From Arthrobacter sp. CDRTa11 (lineage in GTDB: Bacteria > Actinomycetota > Actinomycetes > Actinomycetales > Micrococcaceae): 64,000 nucleotides of DNA. The notes below the pieces were generated by a model, which had not been told where the DNA came from, did not search any database, and saw only the letters and a list, made by a program, of their open reading frames with translations. The DNA lies in the NCBI RefSeq assembly GCF_026427775.1, contig NZ_CP044532.1:3100001-3164000 (forward strand), given 5' to 3'. Shown piece by piece: positions 1 through 8,928 of this stretch (position 1 is its first letter; each line of letters starts with the position of its first letter). A program made the position numbers and the translations under genes.

Positions 1-361
1 AAAGGCTCAACCCCCAAAAATCCAGCGCGCGACCATCGCAGCAATCAGCGAAGTTTACAGCCAGCAGCCCGGGGCCTATCAACAAGCCACAATATTTCGC
101 GTCGGGAGAGAGAAGCGCCTTCTATCTGAGCCGTCCTGCACGTCACGACAAGCGCCGGAACTCCCCCGACGGCAGCTGGACATGCAGCGGCAGGACCATC
201 TGGAAATGAGTCACGCCAACCGGTTCACTGAGCAGTTCGTTGATCGAGCTCTGCCCCTCCAGTTCACCGGATGCGTCTCTTTCCATGTATCCGACCCTAT
301 GTGCCCGTCGGTGCCCTGAATCCCAAGACACGCAATTGGGCTTCAGCGAGCACGCGGCAGC
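1..361. other. Window edge, no convincing gene
   Basis: I see no gene I can defend here. A minus-strand reading frame from an ATG at 286 down to 143 (47 residues) has a loosely placed AGGG upstream, but it has no recognisable domain and could be chance. The stretch 1-142 shows no strong hairpin, repeat or promoter that I can name. Confidence 0.4.
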
Positions 362-766
362 ATGGAGGATGGCATACTCAGCGCATGCCTAGGCTTGAGC
401 GAGACCGGGATCTGGCCCCCACGACGGCCAGATCCGAATCCGCTGTTGTTCTTTCCGCTCCTGGCTGGGGCGTCCGCGATCTTTGTTTTCAGCAGCTTTT
501 ACTTCAACCCCACAGCCTTCCTGTTGCCGCTGGTCCCGCTGATGCGGCTTGCCTACCCTGACTACCGGTCACGCCGCCTGCAGGCGACCGTAGAAATTCT
601 CCTGTCCTTGGCTGTTTTTGTTATCGCAGGTATTCAACCTGCTCCGGAGGGCTCTTGGTCCTCTCCGTATAACTACGCCGGTGGAGCCGCCACAGCGGGA
701 CTTTTCCTGGCTTGGCGGGCAGGCCGTGCTCCCTTATCCAAGCTAGGGGGACATACTGAATGTTGA
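362..766 (+). CDS. Small hypothetical membrane protein
   Basis: A 134-residue protein of unknown function. After about 25 polar residues it shows three or four hydrophobic stretches (around residues 27-46, 51-64, 76-93 and 105-117), as expected of a small integral membrane protein, and it ends in a basic tail. No family signature is recognised. The start at 362 has no clear ribosome binding site, so the true start may be internal. It lies 46 bases upstream of a lipoprotein gene on the same strand, and the two may be cotranscribed. That it is a gene rests on length and hydrophobic pattern only. Confidence 0.5.
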   Translation: MEDGILSACLGLSETGIWPPRRPDPNPLLFFPLLAGASAIFVFSSFYFNPTAFLLPLVPLMRLAYPDYRSRRLQATVEILLSLAVFVIAGIQPAPEGSWSSPYNYAGGAATAGLFLAWRAGRAPLSKLGGHTEC

Positions 767-812
767 CCAGGCGGGCGGCAACGAGTCTGGATGACATCAA
801 TGACGGGGGATC

Positions 813-1367
813 ATGATGAAGTACGCACGCACCTTAGCCGCAGTGGCAATGTTGCTCGGGTTTGCTATGTCCGGGTGTCAGACCACAGGAGGGTCACACA
901 CGGCGGGATCTCCCGCTGCTGTGCCCAGCGGGTCACCGTCCGAGTTCACCGTGATCATCCAGGCAGCTGTCGAGGACCGCAACGGCACCGTACTCGACAC
1001 ACCTCCAGCTCCGCGCCTGGCAGATGAGCAGGCAACGGAAGCCTACCTGACCAAGCGCGCACGGGATCTGCCTGCGGTGACGCGGTCGAAGGCCGGATTC
1101 AAGTCATCTGGTTTCTGGTACACGTCCTTTTCTACGAAGGTAACCGTTGAATCCGTCAATGTGAGCGGGTCGGAGGCGATCATCCAATTCACGGAATTGA
1201 CGGAGGAATACCTCGCGTCGACTGCGAATGGCCCGAGCAACGTCCCGTCCAGCTACTCGTTACCGCAGACCGCGAGGTTCCGGACATCCAAGGATGGCTG
1301 GCAGTTGGACCGCATCGCCCCCTCCAAGCCTGGGTTCGGGTTGCCGATGTCCATAGTTGTGGATTGA
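813..1367 (+). CDS. Secreted lipoprotein of unknown function
   Basis: A 184-residue predicted lipoprotein. The N-terminus has a short basic region, a hydrophobic core and a lipobox A-M-S-G-C with the lipidated cysteine at residue 22. A Gly/Ser/Pro-rich spacer follows, typical of actinobacterial lipoproteins tethered to the outer face of the membrane. The C-terminal 130 residues read like a small alpha+beta domain (VTVESVNVSGSEAIIQF) but match no family I can name. GGGGA lies just upstream of the ATG and supports this start. The next gene follows after about 95 bases. Confidence 0.75.
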   Translation: MMKYARTLAAVAMLLGFAMSGCQTTGGSHTAGSPAAVPSGSPSEFTVIIQAAVEDRNGTVLDTPPAPRLADEQATEAYLTKRARDLPAVTRSKAGFKSSGFWYTSFSTKVTVESVNVSGSEAIIQFTELTEEYLASTANGPSNVPSSYSLPQTARFRTSKDGWQLDRIAPSKPGFGLPMSIVVD

Positions 1368-1461
1368 TGACTGGAGTTGGACGCACGCCTTGTGGAGTCG
1401 AGGCACCCTTTACCGTCCGCGTAGTGTTGTCAGGCTTGGTTACGGATGCCAATATACGTAG

Positions 1462-2271
1462 GTGGGCGCAGTTACGGTGTCCGGCCTCAAAGTCACCTAC
1501 CGGCGTGCGGGATCGGGCGATCCCCTCGTCCTTCTCCATGGCGGCTTTGGATTCGACAGCCGATCCTGGGGCCCGCAGCTCGACGCCCTCGATGACGAGT
1601 TCGATGTCGTCGCCTGGGATGCTCCAGGCTGCGGGGGATCCGACGATCCGCCCGAGTCTTTTTCCATGGAACAGTACGCCGACAGCCTGGCCGAGTTTAC
1701 AAAGGCTCTCAACCTGACTCGCCCGCACATCCTTGGGCTGTCGTTCGGCGGCGCGCTTGCCCTGGCGCTCTATGCACGACGCCGGACCCTGCCCAGAAGC
1801 CTGATCCTGGCCGGAGCGTACGCAGGCTGGGCCGGCTCCCTGCCAGCCGACGAGGTGCAGCGGCGCGTCAAGTTGATCAGTGAGGACGTCACGCAGCCTC
1901 CCGACGACTGGCTGCCTAAGTACCTGCCGGGCATGCTCACCGAGTCTGCACCGCGAGAAATGGCCGAACGGACACTCGCACTTATGTCCGGTATCCACCC
2001 CCGTGCCAGTTTGACCATGCTCCGAGCAATGGCGAATGCCGATCTGCGCGGCATCCTCCCTGATATCGACGTCCCGACGCTGGTGCTGCATGGCGAACGC
2101 GACGCTCGATCTCCGCTGGCGGTCGGGAAAGAACTACACACGAAAATACCTGCATCGAAGCTCGTCGTACTCCCCGGCGTCGGACACCTGAGCAACATAG
2201 AGGCCGCCGACGCCTTCAATTCCGAGGTGAGGACGTTCCTGCGTTCGCTCAGCAGCCCCATCCGACCTTGA
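1462..2271 (+). CDS. Alpha/beta hydrolase
   Basis: A 269-residue cytoplasmic alpha/beta-hydrolase-fold enzyme. Visible features are the oxyanion-hole motif HGG after strand 3 (LVLLHGGFGFDS), the nucleophile elbow G-L-S-F-G-G near residue 94, an acid in the segment HGERDARSP and the catalytic histidine in GVGHLSN near the C-terminus. The triad therefore looks complete and the length is usual. The gene starts with GTG. The family covers esterases, haloperoxidase-like enzymes and lactonases, and the sequence gives no substrate. Neighbours do not suggest a pathway. Confidence 0.85.
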   Translation: MGAVTVSGLKVTYRRAGSGDPLVLLHGGFGFDSRSWGPQLDALDDEFDVVAWDAPGCGGSDDPPESFSMEQYADSLAEFTKALNLTRPHILGLSFGGALALALYARRRTLPRSLILAGAYAGWAGSLPADEVQRRVKLISEDVTQPPDDWLPKYLPGMLTESAPREMAERTLALMSGIHPRASLTMLRAMANADLRGILPDIDVPTLVLHGERDARSPLAVGKELHTKIPASKLVVLPGVGHLSNIEAADAFNSEVRTFLRSLSSPIRP

Positions 2272-2325
2272 CCATCTGCGCGTCTGGCTCCATTGCCTGT
2301 GGCGCTTTGGGGCAGAGTGGTCCTT

Positions 2326-2904
2326 ATGGATCAAAAAGCTGACCTGCTTGGATACCTTCGCCTTCGAAGGGCGGACCTTCTCGCGAAACTTGATGGCCTT
2401 GGGGAGTACGATATTCGCCGGCCTATGACGCCCACGGGCACCAATCTCCTTGGCTTGGTGAAGCACGTCGGCGGTGTGCAATTGGAATACTTCAGTGGAG
2501 TATTCGGGAGGCCGCATAACCGGGACCTTCCCTGGCTAACTGGAGACTCGGATGTTGATGCCGATATGTGGGCCACGGCAGATGAGAGTCGGGCAGATAT
2601 CCTCGACTTCTACGGCTTCTCTTGCCGGCATAGCGACGCGACGATAGAGCAACTCACTTTGGATTCTTTGGGTGAAGTAAGTTGGTGGACGCCCGAACGC
2701 CGCAGCGTAACCCTGCATCAGATCCTGGTCCACATGTGCGTTGAGGCAGCGCGGCACGCCGGGCATGCCGACATCCTGCGAGAGTTGATCGACGGCACAG
2801 TGGGCAACGGTCCCCAAGATCCCAATCTGCCGGGCCGCACCTCAGAAGAATGGGCTGCCTTTCGAACTCAGATCGAGACGGCAGCACGCGAGGCAGGGGG
2901 CTAG
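2326..2904 (+). CDS. DinB-like (DUF664) protein
   Basis: A protein of about 192 residues resembling the DinB/DUF664 family: four-helix-bundle proteins that often bind a divalent metal through three histidines and include thiol-dependent transferases of actinobacteria. Candidate ligands lie in LVKHVGGVQ near the N-terminus and in HMCVEAARHAGHADILREL. The tail PQDPNLPGRTSEEWAAF is typical of DUF664 members. The ATG at 2326 is preferred over a TTG at 2293 because family members start just before the first helix (DLLGYLRLRR). The actual reaction is unknown. Confidence 0.75.
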   Translation: MDQKADLLGYLRLRRADLLAKLDGLGEYDIRRPMTPTGTNLLGLVKHVGGVQLEYFSGVFGRPHNRDLPWLTGDSDVDADMWATADESRADILDFYGFSCRHSDATIEQLTLDSLGEVSWWTPERRSVTLHQILVHMCVEAARHAGHADILRELIDGTVGNGPQDPNLPGRTSEEWAAFRTQIETAAREAGG

Positions 2905-2916
2905 GGCCTCCTGCAT

Positions 2917-3792
2917 TCACATCGTCTCAGCCGTGCCGTCAGGGCCGAACGTTTTCCGGGCAAGCCTGGTGAAATCTGCGGCAAGGGCTGAAGGATCGCC
3001 ACGCCGAGAGACAAGGAACACCGAGATTGACGGGGCATCACGGACGAGCCGGTACACGACGCCCGGCCGCGGATTCTGCGCTGCGGTGGCCTCTGAGGAC
3101 ATCCCGATGGCTTGCCCGGTGGAGATAAGCATCAGCCATTCATCGACGCCTTGCACCTGGCGCAGCGATGCCGGCCGCGCCGATCCTGTCCAGAGGTCTT
3201 CCGTGGTAGTTCCGGTGCGCAGGTCGACGGCCAGCGTACGCCCGGCGAAGTCTGCCATCCGGAGGAAACGCCTCCGCGCCAGTGGATCCTCTGCGGCCAC
3301 GGCCGCATAGCGGCCTTCCTCGCCGATGAATGTGGCAGCAAAGCGGTTATCACTGATCGGACGCCGAACGATAGCAACGTCAGAGGAGCCGTCCTCCAAC
3401 CCTCCCGATGCGGCATATGTCTGGACCCACACCAGGCTCACATCCGGGTGGGTCAGTGCCCATTCCCGTTGCAGGGCTGCGGTCCGGGCACCCAGCGCCG
3501 ACCATGCATACCCTATTTTCAGTTCACTGTTTTGATCCCTGGCTGCACGTTCAAGGAGCGCGATCTCGGACAGGACGCGCCGGGCGTGTTCAATGATCCG
3601 TTCCCCGGCAGGAGTGGGTGTGATGCTGCGCGTTGTCCTTTGCAGAATGCGCACACCCAGCGCCCGTTCCAGCGCCGCAACGGACCGGGACACCGCGGCC
3701 TGTGACGTTCCGAGGTCGATGGCGGCGTCGGTGAACGTTTGGGCTTCCACTACCGCCACCAGAGCACGAAGGTACCGCAGTTCTACATCCAT
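2917..3792 (-). CDS. LysR-family transcriptional regulator
   Basis: A 291-residue LysR-type regulator. The N-terminal winged helix-turn-helix is clear (LRALVAVVEAQTFTDAAIDLGTSQAAVSRSVAALE), followed by a periplasmic-binding-protein-like effector domain from about residue 90. The ATG at 3792 is chosen because LysR proteins normally start a few residues before the first helix (MDVELRYL); an upstream in-frame start at 3825 would add 11 unusual residues. It is divergent from an EamA-type transporter gene starting at 3861. That is the classical LysR arrangement, so the transporter is the probable target; the effector is unknown. Confidence 0.88.
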   Translation of the reverse strand: MDVELRYLRALVAVVEAQTFTDAAIDLGTSQAAVSRSVAALERALGVRILQRTTRSITPTPAGERIIEHARRVLSEIALLERAARDQNSELKIGYAWSALGARTAALQREWALTHPDVSLVWVQTYAASGGLEDGSSDVAIVRRPISDNRFAATFIGEEGRYAAVAAEDPLARRRFLRMADFAGRTLAVDLRTGTTTEDLWTGSARPASLRQVQGVDEWLMLISTGQAIGMSSEATAAQNPRPGVVYRLVRDAPSISVFLVSRRGDPSALAADFTRLARKTFGPDGTAETM

Positions 3793-3860
3793 ACGCTCAT
3801 CGTATAAAAAGCCCATCAAATGCATTTCTTATCCGCGGTCCGGGCCGGGAAACTTCGGTT

Positions 3861-4793
3861 ATGGAAGCTCAGCCACTACACGGTACGGCCCAGGAACACC
3901 AAGGCCAGGCGATTCACCGGTCCAGCTCGTCGATTACCCGTGGTGTCCTCGGCATGACAGGAAGCGGGCTCAGCAATCAGATTGGCGCCGGGATCGGTGC
4001 ACATGCCTTTCCCGTCATCGGACCGGCGGGCGTTGTGGCCGTTCGGCAGTTTGTGGCTGCCGCGATACTCCTCCCCGTTGCCCGCCCGGCCTTCCATCGG
4101 TTCACCTGGCAGCAATGGTGGCCCATACTCCTGCTGGGAGTGGCCACCGCACTGATGAACATTTGCCTTTATGTTGCCATCGACCGAATCGGGCTGGGGC
4201 TTGCCGTCACCCTGGAGTTCCTTGGACCATTGGCCGTTGCGCTACTGGCCTCAAGGAGCCGTTGGGATCTGGTCTGTGGGCTCAGTGCCGGCATGGGTGT
4301 GTATGTTCTCGTCATGCCCGGTCCCAGCAGTGACTTCGTCGGTGTTGGCATCGGCCTGGCCGCCGCCGTTTGCTGGGCAGCGTACATCCTCTTGAACAGA
4401 GTCGCCGGGCAGCGGCTGCCAGGTCTGCAGGCTCCTGCCGCGGGGACACTGGTATCCCTGGTTTTCTACCTTCCCGTGGCTGGCTATCTCCTAATGCAAG
4501 GAGTGTTTACCGGTCCCGCGCTTCTGTACGCCGTCGCGGCCGGAGTCCTTTGCTCGGTAATTCCCTATGCCGCCGATCTCGTCGCACTCCGCCACGTGCC
4601 TGCCGGATTCTTCGGCGTCTTCATGAGCATCAACCCCATCCTCGCCGCACTCTCAGGAACGGTAATACTGGGACAGGTCCTCGTACTCCACCAATGGGTG
4701 GGCATAGGGATGATCGTTGCCGCGAACGCCGTGGCTATCTGGCTGGCAGGGCGCAGAACCGGGACTGTCGGGCCCCCGGTTCAAGCGTCCTGA
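3861..4793 (+). CDS. EamA/DMT-family exporter
   Basis: A 310-residue integral membrane protein with two repeated EamA domains giving about ten transmembrane helices, of the RhtA-like branch of the drug/metabolite transporter superfamily. Family members export amino acids and related metabolites; the substrate here cannot be read from sequence. The N-terminal 30 residues are polar, and the true start could be the internal ATG in GVLGMTGSG. The gene is divergent from a LysR regulator 68 bases away, and its last 13 bases overlap the 3' end of the convergent lipoate-ligase-like gene. Confidence 0.82.
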   Translation: MEAQPLHGTAQEHQGQAIHRSSSSITRGVLGMTGSGLSNQIGAGIGAHAFPVIGPAGVVAVRQFVAAAILLPVARPAFHRFTWQQWWPILLLGVATALMNICLYVAIDRIGLGLAVTLEFLGPLAVALLASRSRWDLVCGLSAGMGVYVLVMPGPSSDFVGVGIGLAAAVCWAAYILLNRVAGQRLPGLQAPAAGTLVSLVFYLPVAGYLLMQGVFTGPALLYAVAAGVLCSVIPYAADLVALRHVPAGFFGVFMSINPILAALSGTVILGQVLVLHQWVGIGMIVAANAVAIWLAGRRTGTVGPPVQAS

Positions 4794-5575
4794 AAATAAT
4801 TGCCGAACTCGGCATACCGGAGCGAGGCGTGCCTGGCATAGGTGGCAAGGACGGCGTCCTCAATGGCGGGGACGTCCAGGCCCGGAACAAGGTCGTTGAC
4901 CGCCCCGGCCGTTGCGGGATCCCAGTCAAGGCCAAGGGCGGCGTAACTGTCAGTCAGCACTGCGCGGATGGGGGCAGAATCCTCCACCACGATCACCGAA
5001 CTGAACAGCCACCCGCCGGCCACCACCCGCTGTGCCGTGCCTATGAGCTTCACCTGATGGGCGCCGTCGTCCGGATCAGTGCCGTGGACGCTGAACTCCC
5101 CGGGGCAGTACTCCCCCGGGATTTCGCCGACGGCGGCCTGGACTCCTGCGTCCCGCAGGGCCTGCGCCAGCAGTTCGCCAAAGAAACTGAACCTGCCCTT
5201 GGAACCGGCAATCGCGTCGGTGTGGGGCTCCACGTGATCTACCACCAGGGTCCCCTGGTGGTACGCCGCGGCACGACCGCCGGCTTTGCGGACCAACGGT
5301 TCAAACCCATGATCCCGGCACGCCCGGGCGGCGGCTTCGAAGCCGGGCAGACGGGTGTCCCGTTGACCGAATGCCACGGTTGGTTTGGGACGGTACAGCC
5401 TCAGGGTCGGACCGATGCGGCCGGTCTTTGCCATGCCAAGCACGTCAAGCCCGAACTCAAGGTCCTGTGCCGCCCCGAGCGAGTGCTCCTGCCGCACCAC
5501 CGTGAGGGCAAGGGGTCCGCGCTCGGCGTCCTGCATGGGGCTGAACTCCCTGATGGTCATAGTGTTCCTTGTCAA
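4781..5575 (-). CDS. Lipoate-protein-ligase-like protein
   Basis: A 264-residue member of the biotin/lipoate protein ligase (BPL/LplA) catalytic family. Visible landmarks are the RKAGGRAAAYHQGTL segment, equivalent to the R-x-x-G-G-x-x-x-H loop that binds the acyl adenylate, and K-L-I-G-T-A-Q-R, carrying the family's conserved lysine. Expected roles are attachment of lipoyl or octanoyl groups to E2/GcvH lysines in the cytoplasm, though some members have other acyl targets. It lies 22 bases after a thioesterase-like gene on the same strand, so the two may form an operon. Which acyl group it uses is not determined. Confidence 0.78.
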   Translation of the reverse strand: MTRNTMTIREFSPMQDAERGPLALTVVRQEHSLGAAQDLEFGLDVLGMAKTGRIGPTLRLYRPKPTVAFGQRDTRLPGFEAAARACRDHGFEPLVRKAGGRAAAYHQGTLVVDHVEPHTDAIAGSKGRFSFFGELLAQALRDAGVQAAVGEIPGEYCPGEFSVHGTDPDDGAHQVKLIGTAQRVVAGGWLFSSVIVVEDSAPIRAVLTDSYAALGLDWDPATAGAVNDLVPGLDVPAIEDAVLATYARHASLRYAEFGNYFQDA

Positions 5576-5597
5576 TGGATGGTTGCTGCGGGCAGCG

Positions 5598-6401
5598 TCA
5601 CGATCTGCGCAGCGTCAGAATCTGTTCCGCACGCCCAAAGGGTCCCTGAAGATCGTGCAGGACCGTGGACGTGAGGCCGATCCCGTCCGCGCCGAAGGTG
5701 ACCGCGTTGTCCAGTCCCAGCCACTCGCCGTCGGGCCTGCGATACATGTGAATCTGCAGGTCCAGATTGGGGAAGGCGTAGCTGTCCTTGCCGGGCGGGA
5801 CCCGGGCGGCAATGCCGTTGGCGGTGTCCACCATGCCCATCAGCCGGGCGAGGTCGCCGCTGTCGTCCTGATCTGTGAGCGGGTGTTCGGTGCGCAGCCA
5901 GACCTTGCCGGCTCCTGGCCGGTGGCCTTCCGCCACACGCATCTCCAGTGAGCGGATGTAGCCGCCGGGCCAGACGCTCGCGCCGTCGTACGGCTTGCAT
6001 TCGTCCGGTCCCTGAATGGCAGAATCCTCGACGGCGGCAACGGCGCTCGTGTCACTGGTAATCATCCGCCAGCCGGTGGCGCGGATGGCAACACGGCCGT
6101 TGGCGACGAGCTCGGCCTGGAGGAGCTCGATGGTGCGTCCGGGGCGGAGGGTGGTGGTTTCGATCTGGAATTCTCCGCCGGGAATGAGTCCCAGGATCTC
6201 GTAGCTCAGCCGGGCCAGCCGCATGTCCCCGCGGGGGTGGTGTCGTTCCAGGACGTCCGCCATCAGTCCGGAGGCGGGCGCCATGTGCTGTTCGTGCTCG
6301 TTCCACGCCCCCTGGGCATGGATGGTGGAGCGGAAACGGCCGCCGCCAAGCGCCTGGTAGTAGAAGTTGCCTTCGGCAAGTTCGGGCAGTTCTTTGGTCA
6401 A
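5598..6401 (-). CDS. Acyl-CoA thioesterase-like (double hotdog) protein
   Basis: A 267-residue protein resembling the thioesterase-like superfamily, in which two hotdog domains are fused as in TesB. The first half carries FYYQALGGGRFRSTIHAQGAW and the HHPRGDMRLARLSYEIL segment that starts the first hotdog core. The second half ends with YRRPDGEWLGLDNAVTFGADG, the usual final strands. Members hydrolyse acyl-CoA or act on related thioesters, and the substrate is unknown. It is the upstream gene of a likely pair with the lipoate-ligase-like gene. Confidence 0.75.
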   Translation of the reverse strand: MTKELPELAEGNFYYQALGGGRFRSTIHAQGAWNEHEQHMAPASGLMADVLERHHPRGDMRLARLSYEILGLIPGGEFQIETTTLRPGRTIELLQAELVANGRVAIRATGWRMITSDTSAVAAVEDSAIQGPDECKPYDGASVWPGGYIRSLEMRVAEGHRPGAGKVWLRTEHPLTDQDDSGDLARLMGMVDTANGIAARVPPGKDSYAFPNLDLQIHMYRRPDGEWLGLDNAVTFGADGIGLTSTVLHDLQGPFGRAEQILTLRRS

Positions 6402-6550
6402 GGTTGGCCCTCCGGAGTTGAGTGAATCGTGAATAACTCTAGCCGGGGATGGCAGCGGACGCGGCGAAATGTTGCCGTTCCCGGACCGTCGTCTGGGTAG
6501 ACTCAGGAACTGGTCCTGTCAGCAGCCCTCGAAAAAGAGGTGTTCCACCG

Positions 6551-7228
6551 ATGCGCGTCATCAGCTACAACCTTCGCAAGCACAAAGCGAGCGGCGAGCT
6601 TCTCGCGCTCGCCCGAAATTTCGAGATCGATGCCTTGTGCCTGCAAGAGGTGGATTCCAGCGACCTGCCGGAAACCCTCGGGCCGCTGCACCTGGCTGAT
6701 ACCACCAAGGGAAACCGCCTTGGTCTCGCCATCTACTACCGCACCAGCCGCTTCACGGCCTTGGATACCCAGTCCTTTGCGCTGAAGAAGTCCATGCATG
6801 ACAGGGTGCTTGCGCCGGCGCACGAGCGCCTCATCGGCACCAGGGTGGTGGACAACGAGACGGAGCACGAACTGGTGATCGGTTCCTTCCATGCCGCACC
6901 GCTGACCGCCTCCAATTCGCTGCGGCGGAAGCAGATCCACGCCGCCCATGCGGAACTCCTGACCATGGGCAGCGGCCTGATGACACTGATGGTTGGCGAC
7001 TTCAACTATCCGTTCTTTACCAAGAACCTCCATGCCCACATGAAGGACTCCGGATACGCGCTGTCCCTCAGTGACCGCCGGACGTACACGCGCTACAAGG
7101 TGTTCCGGGGCCACTTCGACTTCGCCACATCCCTGGGACTGGACATCGGAAACGTGGAAACCCTGCCGCGGGGCAAGTCCGATCACCTGCCGATTCTGGT
7201 AACGGCCGAGTACGGCAAGGACTACTGA
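6551..7228 (+). CDS. Endonuclease/exonuclease/phosphatase family protein
   Basis: A 225-residue EEP-superfamily protein. Motifs are in the expected order: SYNL at the N-terminus, the metal-ligand QEVD, GSFHAAP, V-G-D-F-N-Y-P for the Asp/Asn pair, and the terminal S-D-H-L-P-I-L that holds the catalytic histidine. The ATG at 6551 is supported by AAGAGG about ten bases upstream; an upstream in-frame start would add 34 residues outside the fold. The family includes DNA nucleases, phosphodiesterases and inositol phosphatases. It precedes a methyltransferase gene by 12 bases. Confidence 0.85.
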   Translation: MRVISYNLRKHKASGELLALARNFEIDALCLQEVDSSDLPETLGPLHLADTTKGNRLGLAIYYRTSRFTALDTQSFALKKSMHDRVLAPAHERLIGTRVVDNETEHELVIGSFHAAPLTASNSLRRKQIHAAHAELLTMGSGLMTLMVGDFNYPFFTKNLHAHMKDSGYALSLSDRRTYTRYKVFRGHFDFATSLGLDIGNVETLPRGKSDHLPILVTAEYGKDY

Positions 7229-7240
7229 TGGCCCGGGCTT

Positions 7241-7972
7241 TTGCCTGACTACCACCCTCTCCTCGTGGAGCTGTACGACACGGATAACCCTGACGGCCCC
7301 GATCACGATTTCTTTCGGGCTGTGACAAATGAGGCCGGCGCAGAGACCGTCGTCGATCTTGGCTGTGGCACCGGAATTCTGACCGTGACCTTCTGCCGAG
7401 AGGACCGTAAGGTCATCGGGATCGATCCGTCTCCGGCAATGCTCGGCTACGCACGCAGGCGGCCGGGAGCCGGCCAGGTTGCCTGGATCTTGGGCGATTC
7501 CTCAGCGATTGGGGATTCAGCGGCAGACGTGGTGGTCATGAGCGGCAATGTTGCCCAACACATCACGGGCGCGGCTTGGCGGCGTGCCTTGCGCGACATC
7601 CATCGGGGACTTCGGCCCGGCGGCGTACTGGCTTTCGAGCGGCGAAACGTTCTGGCCCGTTCCTGGGAGAACTGGACCAAGGAGAAGACCCTTACTACCC
7701 GCGATTCCATCATCGGCCAACTGATGGAATGGAAGGAGGTTTCTTCAATGGATGGGGCAGGCATCGTGACTCTGACCTGCCACAACGTCCTGATGGACAC
7801 CGGGGAGGATATCGTGGAGACGCTGTCATTGTCATTCCTGAGCCAGGCCCAGGTAGTCAGCGATTTGGATGCTGCCGGCTTTGACGTGACCGGCGTCTGG
7901 AGGAACTGGACCCGGGAACCGGTGGAGGAAAAGAGCCCCCTGATGGTGTTCGAAGCCACGCGGCGTCATTAG
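7241..7972 (+). CDS. SAM-dependent class I methyltransferase
   Basis: A 243-residue Rossmann-fold methyltransferase. Motif I is V-V-D-L-G-C-G-T-G near residue 38, followed by IGIDPS, a GDSSAIG segment for the adenine-side acid, and the LRPGGVLAFE strand after motif III. An ATG at 7228 runs into a stop, so the start appears to be the TTG at 7241, which begins the usual LYD..NPDGPDHDF entry helix. The C-terminal region (VSDLDAAGFDVTGVWRNW) resembles small-molecule methyltransferases. The substrate is unknown. Confidence 0.83.
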   Translation: MPDYHPLLVELYDTDNPDGPDHDFFRAVTNEAGAETVVDLGCGTGILTVTFCREDRKVIGIDPSPAMLGYARRRPGAGQVAWILGDSSAIGDSAADVVVMSGNVAQHITGAAWRRALRDIHRGLRPGGVLAFERRNVLARSWENWTKEKTLTTRDSIIGQLMEWKEVSSMDGAGIVTLTCHNVLMDTGEDIVETLSLSFLSQAQVVSDLDAAGFDVTGVWRNWTREPVEEKSPLMVFEATRRH

Positions 7973-8010
7973 TCCGGAACTGGATCCGGCGCCACCCAGT
8001 TTTCACTCCG

Positions 8011-8589
8011 TTACGGCCGGCCCGCCGTGAGGTCCAGCATTTTGGGGCGCAGGGCGGGCCAGGACGCTGCGAATCCGGGGTGCAGTTCCTTTGTGGCCAC
8101 CTCAGCCAGCGGAACCCACTGCAGCTCGATGCTCTCCGGATCGCTGATCACGGGATCAAAAGCGTCCGTCACGAGCAGAACCACCGTCGTGTAGGACCAG
8201 TAGCCGAGGTCAAGGACCGACGTAAAGAGGACACTGACGCTCGCTGAAGGCACCGCGGCTTCCTCGTACGCTTCCCGCAGGGCACCTGCCACGGCGTCTT
8301 CGCCCTCGTGCAGGGCTCCGCCCGGCAGCCCCCACGTTCCACCGTTGTGGCTCCAGGCCGCCCGGTGCTGGAGAAGCACCCCCTTGCCGGGATCATAGGC
8401 CAGGACTCCGGCTGCGCCGAACCTGCCCCAAAAACGTCCGTGCTCCCCCTCAACCCAGGCGTCACCAGGGTCCCGGGGGCCTGTCCGCACGGGCGGCCGC
8501 TCCAGCGCTGCCTCCTGTAAGTCCGGGCCCTGGAGCGCGGTGTTCGGTGGGGTCGCACCTGGCGACGTGCCAGCCAATGAGTGATCCAT
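8011..8589 (-). CDS. Nudix hydrolase
   Basis: A 192-residue Nudix hydrolase. The Nudix box reads G-A-L-H-E-G-E then R-E-A-Y-E-E-A-A-V, so the catalytic REXXEE core is intact although the family glycine after EE is alanine. A proline/glycine-rich N-terminal 45 residues precede the domain and may be disordered. The HNGGTWGLPGG segment before the box is typical of ADP-ribose or nucleotide-phosphate pyrophosphatases. The substrate is not predictable. Confidence 0.85.
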   Translation of the reverse strand: MDHSLAGTSPGATPPNTALQGPDLQEAALERPPVRTGPRDPGDAWVEGEHGRFWGRFGAAGVLAYDPGKGVLLQHRAAWSHNGGTWGLPGGALHEGEDAVAGALREAYEEAAVPSASVSVLFTSVLDLGYWSYTTVVLLVTDAFDPVISDPESIELQWVPLAEVATKELHPGFAASWPALRPKMLDLTAGRP

Positions 8590-8652
8590 CGTTCCAGTCT
8601 GTCAGGTCCGCCCTGACACCTGCAGCATCACCTGCCCGGCCCGTGTCCGGGA

Positions 8653-8856
8653 CTACCCCGTGTGGCCGTCTTCGTGAACGCGTTCGACGGCGAAATCACC
8701 GCCGGGATACATCACGGTTTCGTGTCCGTCATCAAAACGGATGAGATACGGCGGATGGCCTTCCTCCCCGCGGACCTCAACGATCACCCCGTGCCGGTCA
8801 GATGCTCCAACAGTCCTCCCCCGAACGATGATGCGGTCGCCCTGCATTGCCTCCAT
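8653..8856 (-). CDS. DUF1918 protein
   Basis: A 67-residue protein matching the DUF1918 family, small SH3-like beta-barrel proteins restricted to actinobacteria. The diagnostic string is GDRIIVRGRTVGASDRHG, then IVEVRGEEG.PPYLIRFDDGHE. The function is unknown. The start at 8856 (MEAMQGD) is preferred to 8865, since members begin a few residues before the conserved GDR. It is divergent from a phosphoesterase gene 72 bases away. Confidence 0.85.
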   Translation of the reverse strand: MEAMQGDRIIVRGRTVGASDRHGVIVEVRGEEGHPPYLIRFDDGHETVMYPGGDFAVERVHEDGHTG

Positions 8857-8928
8857 GGCAATCACCTCCCAGCCCTAGGTTACGACTCAGGCGGACCCGC
8901 GAACAGGTCCCCGTGCGAAGATTCAGCT

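Noticed and set aside
143..286. A 47-codon minus-strand frame near the left edge
   Set aside because: The translation looks mildly protein-like, but there is no domain, no partner gene and only a weak AGGG; not enough to call.
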